A DNA stretch of 64,000 nucleotides from Mucilaginibacter sp. UR6-11 (GCF_020880695.1 NZ_JAJIWO010000001.1:806001-870000), one strand, 5' to 3'. Counted from the stretch's first letter, positions 16,433 through 25,867 are shown. The notes: a model not told the origin generated them from the letters alone. Program-made: numbers and translations.

Positions 16433-17269
16433 ATGCGTAATTTGTTAATCTTCATCAGCAAGTACAACGCGTTTTTTCTGTTCATTATATTTGAGGTTAG
16501 TGCGCTGGTTATCTACATTAAATATAATTCTTTTCAAAAAGCCACTTTTATTAACAGCACCAACCAGGTAACCGGCGGCTTATACGCCCGGGCCGACCAG
16601 TTAAAGAGCTATATCTCGCTAAGGGAAGTCAATGACAGCCTGGCACGCGAGAATGCACGGTTGCGCAACCAGCTTAAAACATCATTTTATATAGATTCTG
16701 CCGCTCATCATAAAGTCGTAGATACCATTTACAAGCAACAGTATGAATATATTGACGCGGCAGTAATAAATAACTCCACCAACCATCGTAATAATTACCT
16801 CACCATAAACAAAGGCAGCCGCGCCGGCATTGTAAAAGGCATGGGCGTTATTTGCGCGCAGGGTGTGGTAGGTAAAGTAGTTTTTGTGGGCGAACACCTG
16901 TCGGTGGTACAATCGTTACTGCATAAAGAAACTATTATAAGCGCCGCGCTTGCCGGTACTAAAGACCTGGGCTCATTTATCTGGGGCGATAATCTTGATC
17001 CGCATGTAGGCCTGTTGTATAACGTATCAAACAACGCTACGCCAAAGCTCGGCGAGCTGGTTGTAACGTCTGACCTGTCCTTATTCCCGGCGGGCATACC
17101 CATCGGCAAGATCTCCAACCTTCATTCAAAATCAGCCAAAGGGGCATTCTTAAACATGGATGTAAATATCGCTGTTGACTTTAGTAAGCTGCAATATGTT
17201 TACGTGGTAAATAACAAACTGGCACAAGAACAAAGGGGACTGGAGGCTCAGCAGAAAAAAGATGAGTAG
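16433..17269 (+). CDS. mreC: Rod-shape determining protein MreC
   Basis: This 278-residue bitopic membrane protein has one helix near residues 13-30 and a coiled-coil stretch near 55-85 (YISLREVNDSLARENARLR). The periplasmic beta-barrel domain has NYLTINKGSRAGI, KGMGVI, GVVGKVVFVGEH and the later GDLVVTS-like GELVVTSDLSLFPAGIPIG. It scaffolds MreB, MreD and PBP2 in the elongasome. Its 3' end overlaps mreD by 8 bases, so the two are probably translationally coupled. Length is typical. Confidence 0.94.
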   Translation: MRNLLIFISKYNAFFLFIIFEVSALVIYIKYNSFQKATFINSTNQVTGGLYARADQLKSYISLREVNDSLARENARLRNQLKTSFYIDSAAHHKVVDTIYKQQYEYIDAAVINNSTNHRNNYLTINKGSRAGIVKGMGVICAQGVVGKVVFVGEHLSVVQSLLHKETIISAALAGTKDLGSFIWGDNLDPHVGLLYNVSNNATPKLGELVVTSDLSLFPAGIPIGKISNLHSKSAKGAFLNMDVNIAVDFSKLQYVYVVNNKLAQEQRGLEAQQKKDE

Positions 17270-17780
17270 AACCATAATAATTAACTTACTGCGGTTTATA
17301 GTACTGGTTTTTATACAAGTGTTTTTATTAAAAAACATTACTCTTTATAACCTTTCTACACCTTACCTGTACATACTTTTTATCCTGTTGTTACCGTTTG
17401 AAATACCAAACCTGCTGTTGTTTGTGTTAGCCTTTATATTAGGGTTAGCTATTGATGCTTTTTACGATACCCCCGGCCTTCATACTACCGCATGTGTATT
17501 GTTGGCATTTGTGCGTATCCTATTCATCAGCATAACCGTACAAAAGGAAGGTTTTGATAATGAACCCGAGCCAACACTAAGCATCATGGGATTTAGGTGG
17601 TTTTTCACGTATGCGCTTGTACTTACGCTGTTTCACCATTTCTTCCTTTTTAATATGGAAGTGTTCAGGTTTTCTGAGATACAATATACGCTTGGCCGCG
17701 TTGTGCTAAGTTCGTTGTTTACTGTATTTCTGATACTGGTTTCGGGTTTGTTATTCTATAAAAGCAAAGAGCGTAAATGA
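17262..17780 (+). CDS. mreD: Rod-shape determining protein MreD
   Basis: This 172-residue integral membrane protein has five hydrophobic segments and few charged residues except in loops. The overlap with mreC (8 bases) and with mrdA (4 bases), together with size and topology, identify it as MreD. MreD sequences diverge strongly, so context weighs more than motifs. It is a membrane partner of MreC in lateral wall synthesis. Confidence 0.88.
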   Translation: MSRTIIINLLRFIVLVFIQVFLLKNITLYNLSTPYLYILFILLLPFEIPNLLLFVLAFILGLAIDAFYDTPGLHTTACVLLAFVRILFISITVQKEGFDNEPEPTLSIMGFRWFFTYALVLTLFHHFFLFNMEVFRFSEIQYTLGRVVLSSLFTVFLILVSGLLFYKSKERK

Positions 17781-19768
17781 ATCAATTTTTTGAGCGGCGA
17801 TATGTAATTGGGGGCATATTTATTACCATAATGCTAATCCTGCTCGCCCGCTTATTTTATATCCAGATAATTGACGATAAATACGCGCTGTATGCTACCA
17901 AAAATGTTATCCGCCGAATTATTCAATATCCCGCCCGCGGGCCTATATTAGACCGTAACGGCAGGGTACTGGTTAGTAATGACCTGGTATATGATATCAC
18001 AGTAATCCCAAAAGAAGTTAAACCTTTTGACACGCTTGAGTTTTGCAAACTGATAGGTATAGATAAAGCCGAATTTGACAAACGTTTTGCAAAAGCCATC
18101 AAATATTCACCAAACCTGTCTTCACCTTTCGAGAAACAGCTATCGCCGCAATTAACGGCATCGTTACAGGAAAGGTTATCAGAGTTCCAGGGATTTTCTG
18201 TACAGCCCCACCCTATCCGTACTTACCCCGATTCGGTTGCAGCACAATTTTTGGGCTACATCGGCGAAGTATCAACTGATAAAATTGCAAAGTCTGGCGG
18301 TTATTATCGTTTAGGTGATTATATCGGCATATCCGGTGTTGAAAAAGCTTACGAAGATGTACTACGCGGTCGCCAGGGAGTTGAAAATAAAATGGTTGAT
18401 TCGCGGGGCGTGCAAAAAGGATCATACGCCAATGGCGCCTATGATACCCTGGCAGTACCCGGTGAACGTTTAACCTCATCATTAGACCTGAAACTGCAAA
18501 AGCTAGGCGAAAAATTAATGCGCAATAAGGTAGGCAGCATTGTAGCCATCGAGCCGTCAACCGGCGAGATCCTGGCTTTTGTAAGCAGCCCTGGTTATGA
18601 CCCTAATCTATTAGTCGGACATGAGCGTGGTACCAACTACAATATCCTGGCTAATAATCCTTACAAACCTTTTTTGGTAAGGCCCATACAGGCCAATTAT
18701 CCGCCCGGATCATCGTTTAAGCCGCTTAGTGCGCTTATTGCAATACAGGAAGGGGTTATTACACCGCAAACCACTTACTATTGCCCGGGCTATTACCAGG
18801 CGGGTAACCGTAGGATCCCTTGCTTCCATAACGAACGCCATGGATTGGTTACCCTAAGCAGCGCAGTGGCCGAATCATGTAATGGCTACTTTGATATGGT
18901 ATTTGAAAAATTAATTAACCGCAACGGCCCCAAACAAACTGATACGAGCTTTACTATATGGCGAAACAACGTGGCAAAGTTTGGCTTAGGCGGGAGGCTT
19001 GATCTTGATCTGCCTGCCGAAGGACCGGGCTATCTGCCTAAGGCATCTTTTTACGATAAATTATACCGCCGTGGTGGTTGGCGGTCAAGTACGGTTATTT
19101 CCTTAGGTATCGGGCAGGGTGAGTTGCAAGCCACACCTTTACAATTGGCCAATATAGAAGCCACCATTGCCAACCATGGTTTTTATTACAAACCGCACCT
19201 TATCAAAGCTATCGGCAATAAGCAGATTGTAAAACAAGAGTACACTGTAAAAAATTATGTAGGGGTAGACGCCCAATATTTTGAGCCTGTCATTGACGGA
19301 ATGCAGCGAGTAGTTGATGCGGGTACAGCTGCCGGATCAAAAATACCCGGCATCATCATGTGCGGCAAAACAGGAACAGCGCAAACCCATGGTAAAGACA
19401 ACTCGGTGTTTGTGGCTTTTGCCCCCAGAGAAAATCCTAAAATAGCCATTGCGGTAGTGGTTGAAAATTCGGGCCAGGGTGCGACCTGGGCCGCGCCTAT
19501 TGCCAGTTTTATAGTTGAAAAATATCTGCGCGACAGCATTACCCGTCGCCCATCAGGCATTGAGCCTGAATATTTTATGAATGCTAACCTGCTGCCCGAA
19601 ATTGTTATTAAAACATCACCTGCCCAAAAAGCGAAAGCCGATAGCCTTAAAAAACTAAAAACAGATTCGATCCGTAAAAAAGCGGGATTCAAATCAGCAG
19701 CCAAAAAAAATAAAGCAGCAGGTACTCCAGGGTTCCTGGCCGCCATTAAACCCAAAGACGATGAGTAA
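17777..19768 (+). CDS. mrdA: Penicillin-binding protein 2 (elongasome transpeptidase)
   Basis: This 663-residue class B PBP has an N-terminal membrane helix at about 12-30 and a pedestal domain starting YPARGPILDRNGRVL. The transpeptidase domain has the active-site SSFK motif (PGSSFKPLSA), ESCN (SxN box) and CGKTGTAQ (KTG box). It crosslinks peptidoglycan during elongation together with RodA. A Lys/Ala-rich C-terminal tail of about 40 residues (after residue 620) is an extension not needed for catalysis. Start and stop overlap its neighbours (mreD 4 bases, rodA 8 bases), marking tight coupling. Confidence 0.95.
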   Translation: MNQFFERRYVIGGIFITIMLILLARLFYIQIIDDKYALYATKNVIRRIIQYPARGPILDRNGRVLVSNDLVYDITVIPKEVKPFDTLEFCKLIGIDKAEFDKRFAKAIKYSPNLSSPFEKQLSPQLTASLQERLSEFQGFSVQPHPIRTYPDSVAAQFLGYIGEVSTDKIAKSGGYYRLGDYIGISGVEKAYEDVLRGRQGVENKMVDSRGVQKGSYANGAYDTLAVPGERLTSSLDLKLQKLGEKLMRNKVGSIVAIEPSTGEILAFVSSPGYDPNLLVGHERGTNYNILANNPYKPFLVRPIQANYPPGSSFKPLSALIAIQEGVITPQTTYYCPGYYQAGNRRIPCFHNERHGLVTLSSAVAESCNGYFDMVFEKLINRNGPKQTDTSFTIWRNNVAKFGLGGRLDLDLPAEGPGYLPKASFYDKLYRRGGWRSSTVISLGIGQGELQATPLQLANIEATIANHGFYYKPHLIKAIGNKQIVKQEYTVKNYVGVDAQYFEPVIDGMQRVVDAGTAAGSKIPGIIMCGKTGTAQTHGKDNSVFVAFAPRENPKIAIAVVVENSGQGATWAAPIASFIVEKYLRDSITRRPSGIEPEYFMNANLLPEIVIKTSPAQKAKADSLKKLKTDSIRKKAGFKSAAKKNKAAGTPGFLAAIKPKDDE

Positions 19769-21035
19769 CCCGCAGCGCAGTTTCTTTTTTAATGTCGACT
19801 GGCTAACGGTGTTTATTTACCTGGTGCTTTGCGCCATTGGCGTACTCAGTATTCACTCAGCCGTATTTGACCCCAAGAATCAGTCAATAGTTGACCTGGA
19901 CACCAATTATGGCAAGCAGTTTTTATTTGTGATTATCGCAATTATATTAGGCATCTTTATATTGTTGTTAGAGAGCCGGCTCTTATCAGCGCTGGCGCCG
20001 GCTATCTATACAATTACCACTCTGCTACTTATTCTGGTATTGGTTATAGGACGCAATGTGGGCGGTAACCAGGCCTGGATACCCCTCCCCGGAGGGTTCA
20101 GGCTGCAACCGTCAGAGTTTGCCAAGTTTGCCACCTGCCTGCTGCTGGCCCGCTACCTAAGCGGGGCAAATATTAAGGTGACCGAGATCAAATCATTCGC
20201 TATAGCGGCGGGTATCATCTTTTTCCCGATGATACTAATTATGTTGCAACCGGATGCCGGCTCAATGCTGGTATTCAGCTCATTGCTTTTTGTATTGTAT
20301 CGTGAGGGCCTTTCGCCGTACTTCCTGATATTGGAAGGCTTGTTTATTGCACTGTTTGTAATTACACTTAAGGTAGGAAATCTGTTTTTTATCGTTGGCG
20401 GTATTATCGCGGCGGCGGTAATCATCATTCTGCTGTTCAGGCGTAACAGGCAGTTAATCCTAACTATACTTACCGGCGCGGGGATATTGATAGCTTTTGT
20501 GTTTAGTGTGCAGTTTCTGTATACCAAAGTATTAAAGCCCCACCAAAAAGTGCGTATTGATATTGTGCTTGGCATCACCAGCGATCCGCGGGGCAAGGGC
20601 TACAATGTTAATCAGTCAAAAATAGCCATCGGCTCGGGTAAGCTCTGGGGTAAGGGTTATATGCGGGGCACACAAACCAAATACTCGTTTGTGCCTGAGC
20701 AAAGCACCGACTTTATTTTCTGTACCGTTGGCGAAGAATTCGGCTTCGCCGGATCTGTGGTGGTATTGGGCCTTTACCTGTTTTTAGTGTTGCGGATAAT
20801 ATACATTGCCGAACGGCAGCGATCGCCGTTTTCGCGCATTTACGCTTACGGTGTAGGCTCAGTGATATTCTTTCACGTGGTTATCAATATCGGCATGACC
20901 ATTGGCATTGTACCGTCCATTGGTATCCCGTTGCCGCTGATAAGCTATGGCGGGTCATCATTAATAAGTTTCACCGTTATGCTCTTTATCCTGATCAAAC
21001 TGGATTCGAACAGGATGGGCATGATCTACGCCTAA
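19761..21035 (+). CDS. rodA: Rod-shape determining protein RodA (SEDS glycosyltransferase)
   Basis: This 424-residue SEDS-family polytopic membrane protein polymerises lipid II glycan strands with PBP2. Conserved features include LQPSEFAKFA, MLQPDAGSML, the large periplasmic loop with GSGKLWGKGYMRGTQTKYSFVPEQSTDFIFCTVGEE quoted only by its landmarks GKGY, VPEQSTDF and GEEFGF, and the C-terminal PLPLISYGGSS. An additional pair of helices around residues 190-240 makes it longer than E. coli RodA (370), as is usual in this phylum. It ends the mre operon. Confidence 0.95.
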   Translation: MSNPQRSFFFNVDWLTVFIYLVLCAIGVLSIHSAVFDPKNQSIVDLDTNYGKQFLFVIIAIILGIFILLLESRLLSALAPAIYTITTLLLILVLVIGRNVGGNQAWIPLPGGFRLQPSEFAKFATCLLLARYLSGANIKVTEIKSFAIAAGIIFFPMILIMLQPDAGSMLVFSSLLFVLYREGLSPYFLILEGLFIALFVITLKVGNLFFIVGGIIAAAVIIILLFRRNRQLILTILTGAGILIAFVFSVQFLYTKVLKPHQKVRIDIVLGITSDPRGKGYNVNQSKIAIGSGKLWGKGYMRGTQTKYSFVPEQSTDFIFCTVGEEFGFAGSVVVLGLYLFLVLRIIYIAERQRSPFSRIYAYGVGSVIFFHVVINIGMTIGIVPSIGIPLPLISYGGSSLISFTVMLFILIKLDSNRMGMIYA

Positions 21036-21090
21036 CCGGGATCATCACACGCAGGAACGGGGAGCTATGCCCAACAATGACAACCGGAAA

Positions 21091-22062
21091 TTAGTTTGAA
21101 TATCTTCTTTTCAGCAACGTAAAAAACTTATTGGCCGTCTCAGGTTTACTGTCCCAGTTATTTTTAAGGGTGTAGTTTTTGTTTAAAAACCGGTTTGCCT
21201 CCTCGAATGTATTAAAACGATTCAGTATCTCAATAGCTTCGCTATAGGCAAGGCTGTAACCATTAAAAAGATCTTTTATATAAAGTAACTTATCGTTAAG
21301 TGTAATAGCCTGTTTAAGGTTGGTTATGGGTTGTGCGCCGGCCTGCTCGGTTATATTTGCAGCGGTGCCAATTTTTTGTGAAGACATTTTTTGGTTGATG
21401 GTGATAACCTCTTCTTTATCGCTGACAACCTTGTCTGTTGGTTTATCCTCTTCTTTAACCGGCTTCGGTTCTTCAATAGCAATTACTTCTACCGGGTCCT
21501 CTATTTCCTCATCCGTATCATCGGCTTCGTCAATAACCAGCTCATGCCTTATAACTTCGGGGTCTTCCATTATAAAAGAATAAGTATCCTTCGGGGTATC
21601 TGATGACAGGTCGATTGGCGGGGCAGGTTCCTCCGTTTCTGGCTCGGTACCGGCCAGTTCAACTCCGCGTTTTAAATCACGTTTTGGCTGCTGTACTACC
21701 GGCTCAAAAAATTTCTCAACCGTTACCGCAGGCTTCCTGGGTTCGGTTACTTCTGCAGGCTCAGGCGCTGTAACTTTTCTTTCGGGCGGGGCTACTATAG
21801 CCTCAGCCTTTTCAACCATAGGATCGGCCTTTGTGCCCACCTTTTCAGCCTGTTCTTCTTTTTGCCTGTCAGCCTTATTTCTTTGATTAAGTTTACTTAA
21901 AATCTCGGCATGATCTGTCAAAAAATGAGCGTTGGCCACAAACAGCTCAAGCTCTAAATCATTGATGTTCTCGGGGTTGTTTGCGATATAATTATATTGG
22001 TCAGTAAGCTCTTTTATGATGCCGCCTATCTTATTAAATACTTCCAGTTGCTTCATTACCAT
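21091..22062 (-). CDS. Conserved hypothetical protein with charged low-complexity middle
   Basis: This 323-residue protein has no recognised domain. The N-terminal 70 residues look helical (MKQLEVFNKIGGIIKELTDQ...). The middle (about 75-220) is rich in Pro, Glu and Lys and probably disordered. The C-terminal 100 residues (AITLNDKLLYIKDLFNGYSLAYSEAIEILNRF) look like a compact helical domain. An ATG two codons into the frame is an equally good start. It converges on rodA and diverges from tdk. I recall similar proteins in Sphingobacteriaceae at this place, annotated as hypothetical; a link to DNA or cell-wall processes is not supported. Confidence 0.72.
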   Translation of the reverse strand: MVMKQLEVFNKIGGIIKELTDQYNYIANNPENINDLELELFVANAHFLTDHAEILSKLNQRNKADRQKEEQAEKVGTKADPMVEKAEAIVAPPERKVTAPEPAEVTEPRKPAVTVEKFFEPVVQQPKRDLKRGVELAGTEPETEEPAPPIDLSSDTPKDTYSFIMEDPEVIRHELVIDEADDTDEEIEDPVEVIAIEEPKPVKEEDKPTDKVVSDKEEVITINQKMSSQKIGTAANITEQAGAQPITNLKQAITLNDKLLYIKDLFNGYSLAYSEAIEILNRFNTFEEANRFLNKNYTLKNNWDSKPETANKFFTLLKRRYSN

Positions 22063-22073
22063 ACTTTAGAAAA

Positions 22074-22094
22074 ATGCTTACCAAAATTAAGCAT
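22074..22094. promoter_or_regulatory. 7-bp dyad between divergent genes (tdk upstream region)
   Basis: ATGCTTA (22074-22080) and TAAGCAT (22088-22094) form a perfect dyad in the short divergent gap between the hypothetical gene and tdk. It could be an operator. No clear -7 element was found. Confidence 0.35.
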
Positions 22095-22130
22095 TAAATT
22101 CTGATATTAGACCCTTACAAAAAGTTTACC

Positions 22131-22712
22131 ATGCAGCTCACGGAGGAGGTTTTTAAGCGAAAAAATGAAAGTGGCGGCGGTATTGAAGTTATTTGCGGCT
22201 CCATGTTTTCGGGCAAGACCGAAGAATTGATAAGACGCATAAACCGAGCTCGTTATGCCAAACTTAGCGTAAAGATTTTTAAGCCCAAGCTGGATATCCG
22301 TTATGATGAAAATGACGTGGTATCGCATAACGCTAATTCGGCGGCTTCTACTCCGGTTGGTAAATCAGCTGATATATTATTGCTGGCGGGCCATGCCCAG
22401 GTTGTCGGCATTGACGAAGCACAATTTTTTGACAATAAACTACCTGATGTTTGCACCACTTTAGCCAACAAAGGCATCCGTGTAATTATTGCCGGCCTTG
22501 ATATGGATTTTAAGGGCCGCCCTTTTGGCCCGATGCCCGTCCTGATGGCTATTGCCGAATCTGTTACTAAAGTACACGCCGTATGCGTTAGATGTGGCAA
22601 CCCCGCCCTTTATTCATACCGGCTGGTAGCCAGTAAAGAAAAGGTACTGCTTGGCGAAAAAGACAGCTATGAACCCCGCTGCCGGATATGCTATAACAGC
22701 AAAACTTTTTAA
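22131..22712 (+). CDS. tdk: Thymidine kinase
   Basis: This 193-residue type II thymidine kinase phosphorylates thymidine in the salvage pathway. It has the P-loop [11 protein letters not shown] (27-37), the DEAQFF Walker-B-like motif, the lasso region and a structural zinc site with two Cys pairs, CVRCG and CRICY. Length is that of the family. It is transcribed divergently from the gene at 21091 and followed 105 bases later by a response-regulator gene. The start is set by the ATG at 22131; the N-terminal 20 residues are somewhat longer than in E. coli. Confidence 0.94.
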   Translation: MQLTEEVFKRKNESGGGIEVICGSMFSGKTEELIRRINRARYAKLSVKIFKPKLDIRYDENDVVSHNANSAASTPVGKSADILLLAGHAQVVGIDEAQFFDNKLPDVCTTLANKGIRVIIAGLDMDFKGRPFGPMPVLMAIAESVTKVHAVCVRCGNPALYSYRLVASKEKVLLGEKDSYEPRCRICYNSKTF

Positions 22713-22817
22713 AAAGCTGTTTTCCAGCCTTATTCGTCATATTTGTGCTAAAATTCATCTCCTACTAAAACAAAAGGTACACGCTTACTTGTTACCTTTA
22801 TTATTACCTACACTGCA

Positions 22818-23186
22818 ATGGCGAAAAAGATATTAGTAATTGAGGATGACAAGGACATTAGAGAATCTATTGTTTATGTTTTGGAAGAGGAAGAATACGA
22901 AGTAATATCCTCGGAAAACTCGAAGATTCTGAGGTCTGTTAACGAGATTGCTCCTGACATGATCTTATTGGACAACTGGCTAACCGAATGGAAAAGCGAT
23001 GCTAACGGCGAGCAACTAAGCCGCGAATTAAAAAGCAATCCGGCCACCAGCCATATCGCCGTAATTATTATATCCGCAGTAAGCAATATTAAAGAAATTG
23101 CTGAGGCAGGTTTGGCAGATTCTTATTTAAGAAAGCCTTTTGACCTGACAGAACTAACCGGACTGGTAAAAAAGCACCTTAAGTAG
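22818..23186 (+). CDS. Stand-alone response-regulator receiver protein
   Basis: This 122-residue CheY-like domain has the acidic pair EDD (about 9-11), the phospho-acceptor Asp in MILLDNWL, and the conserved Lys in YLRKPF. No output domain follows, so it acts by protein contact or phosphorelay. The loop after the phosphorylation site is extended (TEWKSDANGEQLSREL), as in many receivers of hybrid systems. No histidine kinase lies nearby, so its partner is unknown. Confidence 0.87.
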   Translation: MAKKILVIEDDKDIRESIVYVLEEEEYEVISSENSKILRSVNEIAPDMILLDNWLTEWKSDANGEQLSRELKSNPATSHIAVIIISAVSNIKEIAEAGLADSYLRKPFDLTELTGLVKKHLK

Positions 23187-23208
23187 TAGTCAATCAAAGT
23201 CTGTAAGT

Positions 23209-24528
23209 TTAATGACTAAGATGGATAACTGTATCTTTATTGTTTACCTTATTGGTAAATTTTAAGCTATCCAATGGCCTGGGGATCGCGATCTCTATCT
23301 TATATAAACCGGCGCCCGTTTTTTTCCAGGCTGATGGGTTGTTTTTAGCCAGTGCGGCAGTATCAGCCTTGCTATAAAAACCAATAATATCTTTCTTTAG
23401 CGGGGCCGTCAGATCCACTAATTTATTATCATTAAGCTTTTCAACCAAACTATCATAGGTTTGGTCGGTAAGCTCATACTCGCCGTATGCGGTTAGTTTT
23501 CCCGTATCAAAATCGACATTAGGTAAGTGCGGTTGTTTATAGTCTAACTGTGCCAGTGCCACGGCGTAGTGCTCCATTACAGTATCAAAGCTTTTTATAA
23601 ATTGTTTCTCGCCGGCAGGGCTAACCGGTCTAAACCTAAACACTCTAAGCGGCCCAACTTTAGGGGCTATATTAATAAAAAATGCGATTAATCGTTCTTT
23701 AAACTTCGGCTTGTCCAAATCACGGCCAAACTCTTCAAAGTATTGTTTGCGCCGCATTCGGTAATGAAACTTCCGGCCGGTTATACCCGGTTCGTTCTTT
23801 TTTATTTCATCCTTTTTTAATACCCAGGCGCTGCGGGTAACGGTGGGCATTAAACTATTAATGGCCCAGCGGAAATTGTTAACAGACCGGTCCAGATTAG
23901 GAAAGATCTGGTTAAGGTCCTGACCATACGTTTTAAGAAAAGCTTTCTCTAAAACCGGTTTGGCCACATTAAACCCAATAAAATCATGATAAGCCTGCGA
24001 TGCGTAGTTACCGCGTGCTATCTGCAAAACATCAAACGCAATTTCAACGCGGCTGTGTGCGATGGGCTTCTGTTCGTAAGTAACGATGTCGCCAAATTTC
24101 CTTTTAACTTTAGGATAGGTCATTGGCACCACGATATTGGTGCCTACAGAATGCCCGTACCTGTCAGCCATATAATGACATAAAGCGCCTACGGCATAGG
24201 CAAATTCGTTTAAATTGTCAGATTCAGAGATGAGGTTATTTACAAAATCGCCGCTGCGCACGTAATGTATCAGGTTGGTAAAATAGGTACTGCCGAAGGG
24301 CGAATAGCCTATATCGGTCATTAAACTGCCGCCATAAGCGTACGAATGAGCCAAACGCAGCTCAGCTTCGCTGGCATCCGGAAAACGTTTTTTTAATAAT
24401 GGTTTGATTGATTTTTCCCAACTGGCATCAATAATTGCTTCGTGAGTTAAAACGGAATAAGCCTTAACTGAAGACGGGATCAGGCAGACGGCTAAAATTA
24501 AAAACGATAAGTATCTTTTAAAATGCAT
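23209..24528 (-). CDS. Zinc-dependent phospholipase C-like secreted protein
   Basis: This 439-residue protein has a signal peptide ending near residue 23 (SSVKAYS). YSVLTHEAIID (His 29) and FAYAVGALCHYMADRYGHSVG carry the His residues expected for the zinc-dependent phospholipase C/S1-P1 nuclease fold. HSYAYGGSLMTDIGY gives further metal-ligand candidates. The C-terminal 150 residues have no recognised domain. Family members hydrolyse phosphate esters, often phospholipids, outside the cytoplasm. The enzyme type is inferred from fold motifs; the substrate is unknown. Its promoter lies within a long inverted repeat beside the start codon. Confidence 0.72.
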   Translation of the reverse strand: MHFKRYLSFLILAVCLIPSSVKAYSVLTHEAIIDASWEKSIKPLLKKRFPDASEAELRLAHSYAYGGSLMTDIGYSPFGSTYFTNLIHYVRSGDFVNNLISESDNLNEFAYAVGALCHYMADRYGHSVGTNIVVPMTYPKVKRKFGDIVTYEQKPIAHSRVEIAFDVLQIARGNYASQAYHDFIGFNVAKPVLEKAFLKTYGQDLNQIFPNLDRSVNNFRWAINSLMPTVTRSAWVLKKDEIKKNEPGITGRKFHYRMRRKQYFEEFGRDLDKPKFKERLIAFFINIAPKVGPLRVFRFRPVSPAGEKQFIKSFDTVMEHYAVALAQLDYKQPHLPNVDFDTGKLTAYGEYELTDQTYDSLVEKLNDNKLVDLTAPLKKDIIGFYSKADTAALAKNNPSAWKKTGAGLYKIEIAIPRPLDSLKFTNKVNNKDTVIHLSH

Positions 24529-24578
24529 TTACATTTGGTTATTGCAATATTATTTATACACAATAGCCAAATGTAAAT
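24527..24578 (-). promoter_or_regulatory. 18-bp inverted repeat carrying two facing TACATTTG elements
   Basis: The arms at 24527-24544 and 24561-24578 are inverted copies with one mismatch, separated by 16 bases. Each arm contains TACATTTG, a TAnnTTTG match. The right-arm copy (24568-24575, minus strand) fits as the promoter of the phospholipase-like gene. The left-arm copy points right, into no plus-strand gene. The left arm overlaps the start codon. Confidence 0.6.
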
Positions 24579-24634
24579 TATTGTTTTATTAGCGGCATGA
24601 AATATTATATATAATAAGATTAAATGCAGTTGGG

Positions 24635-25315
24635 TTAATTATCCTTGGCTAACACGGCTATATCCCTTACCTCTAAAACAGGTTTGATATATCCGCGGGT
24701 AACCGAATGGATCATTGCTAACCCAATTTCTTGCAGCGTACAGGCTGTATCCGGAAAAACAGTGCGTAAAAAAGGATAAAGCCAGTCTACATATTTATAG
24801 TATTTACCGGTATGCCTTAAACCTTTAATTGATTTTATAAAACCCGGCCTGAAAGCAAATACCCGCATAAATGGCAACTTCATCAGGTCGTTCTCTGTTT
24901 TACCTTTTACTCTGGCCCACATGGCGCGGCCCTGTTCGCTGCCGTCTGTGCCGGCGCCCGAGACGTAACAAAATGTCATATCCTTATTAACGCTGCTTAC
25001 CGTTTCGGCAAGATTTAGAGTTAAAGTATGTGTAAGTCTGTAGTACTCTTCCTGCGTCATACCAACTGATGACACTCCTAAACAAAAAAAGCAGGCGTTA
25101 TATCCTGCGAGTTGATCTTTAATGCCGGAAAGATCCATAAAATCCTGATGAATTATTTCCGTTAGCTTGGGGTGGGTGATCCCGTCAGGCTTACGGTTAA
25201 TAACCAGTACTTCTGTCACCTGCGGATTTTGAAGGCACTCATGCAATACACCTTCACCAACCATACCGGTAGCACCGGTAATTATAGCCTTTACCTTTGT
25301 AGTTTCCAATTCCAT
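24635..25315 (-). CDS. NAD(P)-binding Rossmann protein, HTATIP2/TIP30-like
   Basis: This 226-residue short atypical SDR has the dinucleotide motif TGATGMVGEGVL (about 14-25). After that it follows the TIP30-like pattern NPQVTEVLVINRK, ACFFCLGVSS, CYVSGAGTD and a Lys-containing GKTENDL helix. It is annotated in many genomes as an epimerase. It may act as an oxidoreductase, but the canonical YxxxK pair is replaced by the ARVKGKTE region. It stands alone on the minus strand between the phospholipase-like gene and a pair of small genes. The substrate is unknown. Confidence 0.78.
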   Translation of the reverse strand: MELETTKVKAIITGATGMVGEGVLHECLQNPQVTEVLVINRKPDGITHPKLTEIIHQDFMDLSGIKDQLAGYNACFFCLGVSSVGMTQEEYYRLTHTLTLNLAETVSSVNKDMTFCYVSGAGTDGSEQGRAMWARVKGKTENDLMKLPFMRVFAFRPGFIKSIKGLRHTGKYYKYVDWLYPFLRTVFPDTACTLQEIGLAMIHSVTRGYIKPVLEVRDIAVLAKDN

Positions 25316-25403
25316 TTATCTTAATTTGTAAACAGAACAACCTGCCATCCTGTGATAACCCCTTATAACGGCGTCAGGGTTAAACTTGTTTCATATTAAG
25401 AAA

Positions 25404-25727
25404 TTAAGGGCGCTTGCGTTTTGGGTTAAAAGCTACTATATAACTTAAATCACTATTAATCACACTGCGGTTATTGGGATTTTCTTCAACCTGGTTTAAT
25501 GATTGATTAAGCCTGAGTTTTGCTAAATTAAACACCTGCAACAAAAACTCGGGTATTACTTTGGTTGCTATGGTAGGATAATAATCCTTTTGGATCTTTT
25601 GCCGCTCGGCATCGGTAACCATGGTTAGTTCCCAACTGTCGTCCGCTTTAAAACCATATTCTTTTGCTGTATTCATTAAATCATACAGGTAGATCCTGGT
25701 TTGATTTTCTATCGATTGCTCTTTCAT
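25404..25727 (-). CDS. Conserved hypothetical protein, 107 residues
   Basis: This small soluble, mostly helical protein starts KEQSIENQTRIYLYDLMNTAKEYGF and ends in the basic tail FNPKRKRP. No family was recognised. Its ATG follows the stop codon of a 45-residue ORF by two bases, so the two genes are almost certainly co-transcribed and probably translationally coupled. No signal peptide or membrane segment is present. Confidence 0.65.
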   Translation of the reverse strand: MKEQSIENQTRIYLYDLMNTAKEYGFKADDSWELTMVTDAERQKIQKDYYPTIATKVIPEFLLQVFNLAKLRLNQSLNQVEENPNNRSVINSDLSYIVAFNPKRKRP

Positions 25728-25729
25728 AA

Positions 25730-25867
25730 CTATTTTGATTTTTTGCCAATTGATGAGTCTGATTGTGCTACTGAGCCTTTATCAGACTGATAGCTCGATA
25801 CCTTTTTATTGATATTTGCGGTTGGCTCTTTCTTTTTTTCTTTGATGGTTTTCCTGTCTTTACTCAT
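25730..25867 (-). CDS. 45-residue basic small protein
   Basis: The frame starts at the ATG at 25865-25867 and ends TAG at 25730-25732. It encodes a Lys-rich N-terminus (SKDRKTIKEKKKEP) and a Ser/Asp-rich remainder ending GKKSK. The stop is separated from the ATG of the next gene (25727) by two bases, which strongly suggests a real coupled pair. Composition suggests a disordered nucleic-acid or surface-binding peptide, but this is inference. It is below the usual gene-calling size. Confidence 0.6.
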   Translation of the reverse strand: MSKDRKTIKEKKKEPTANINKKVSSYQSDKGSVAQSDSSIGKKSK

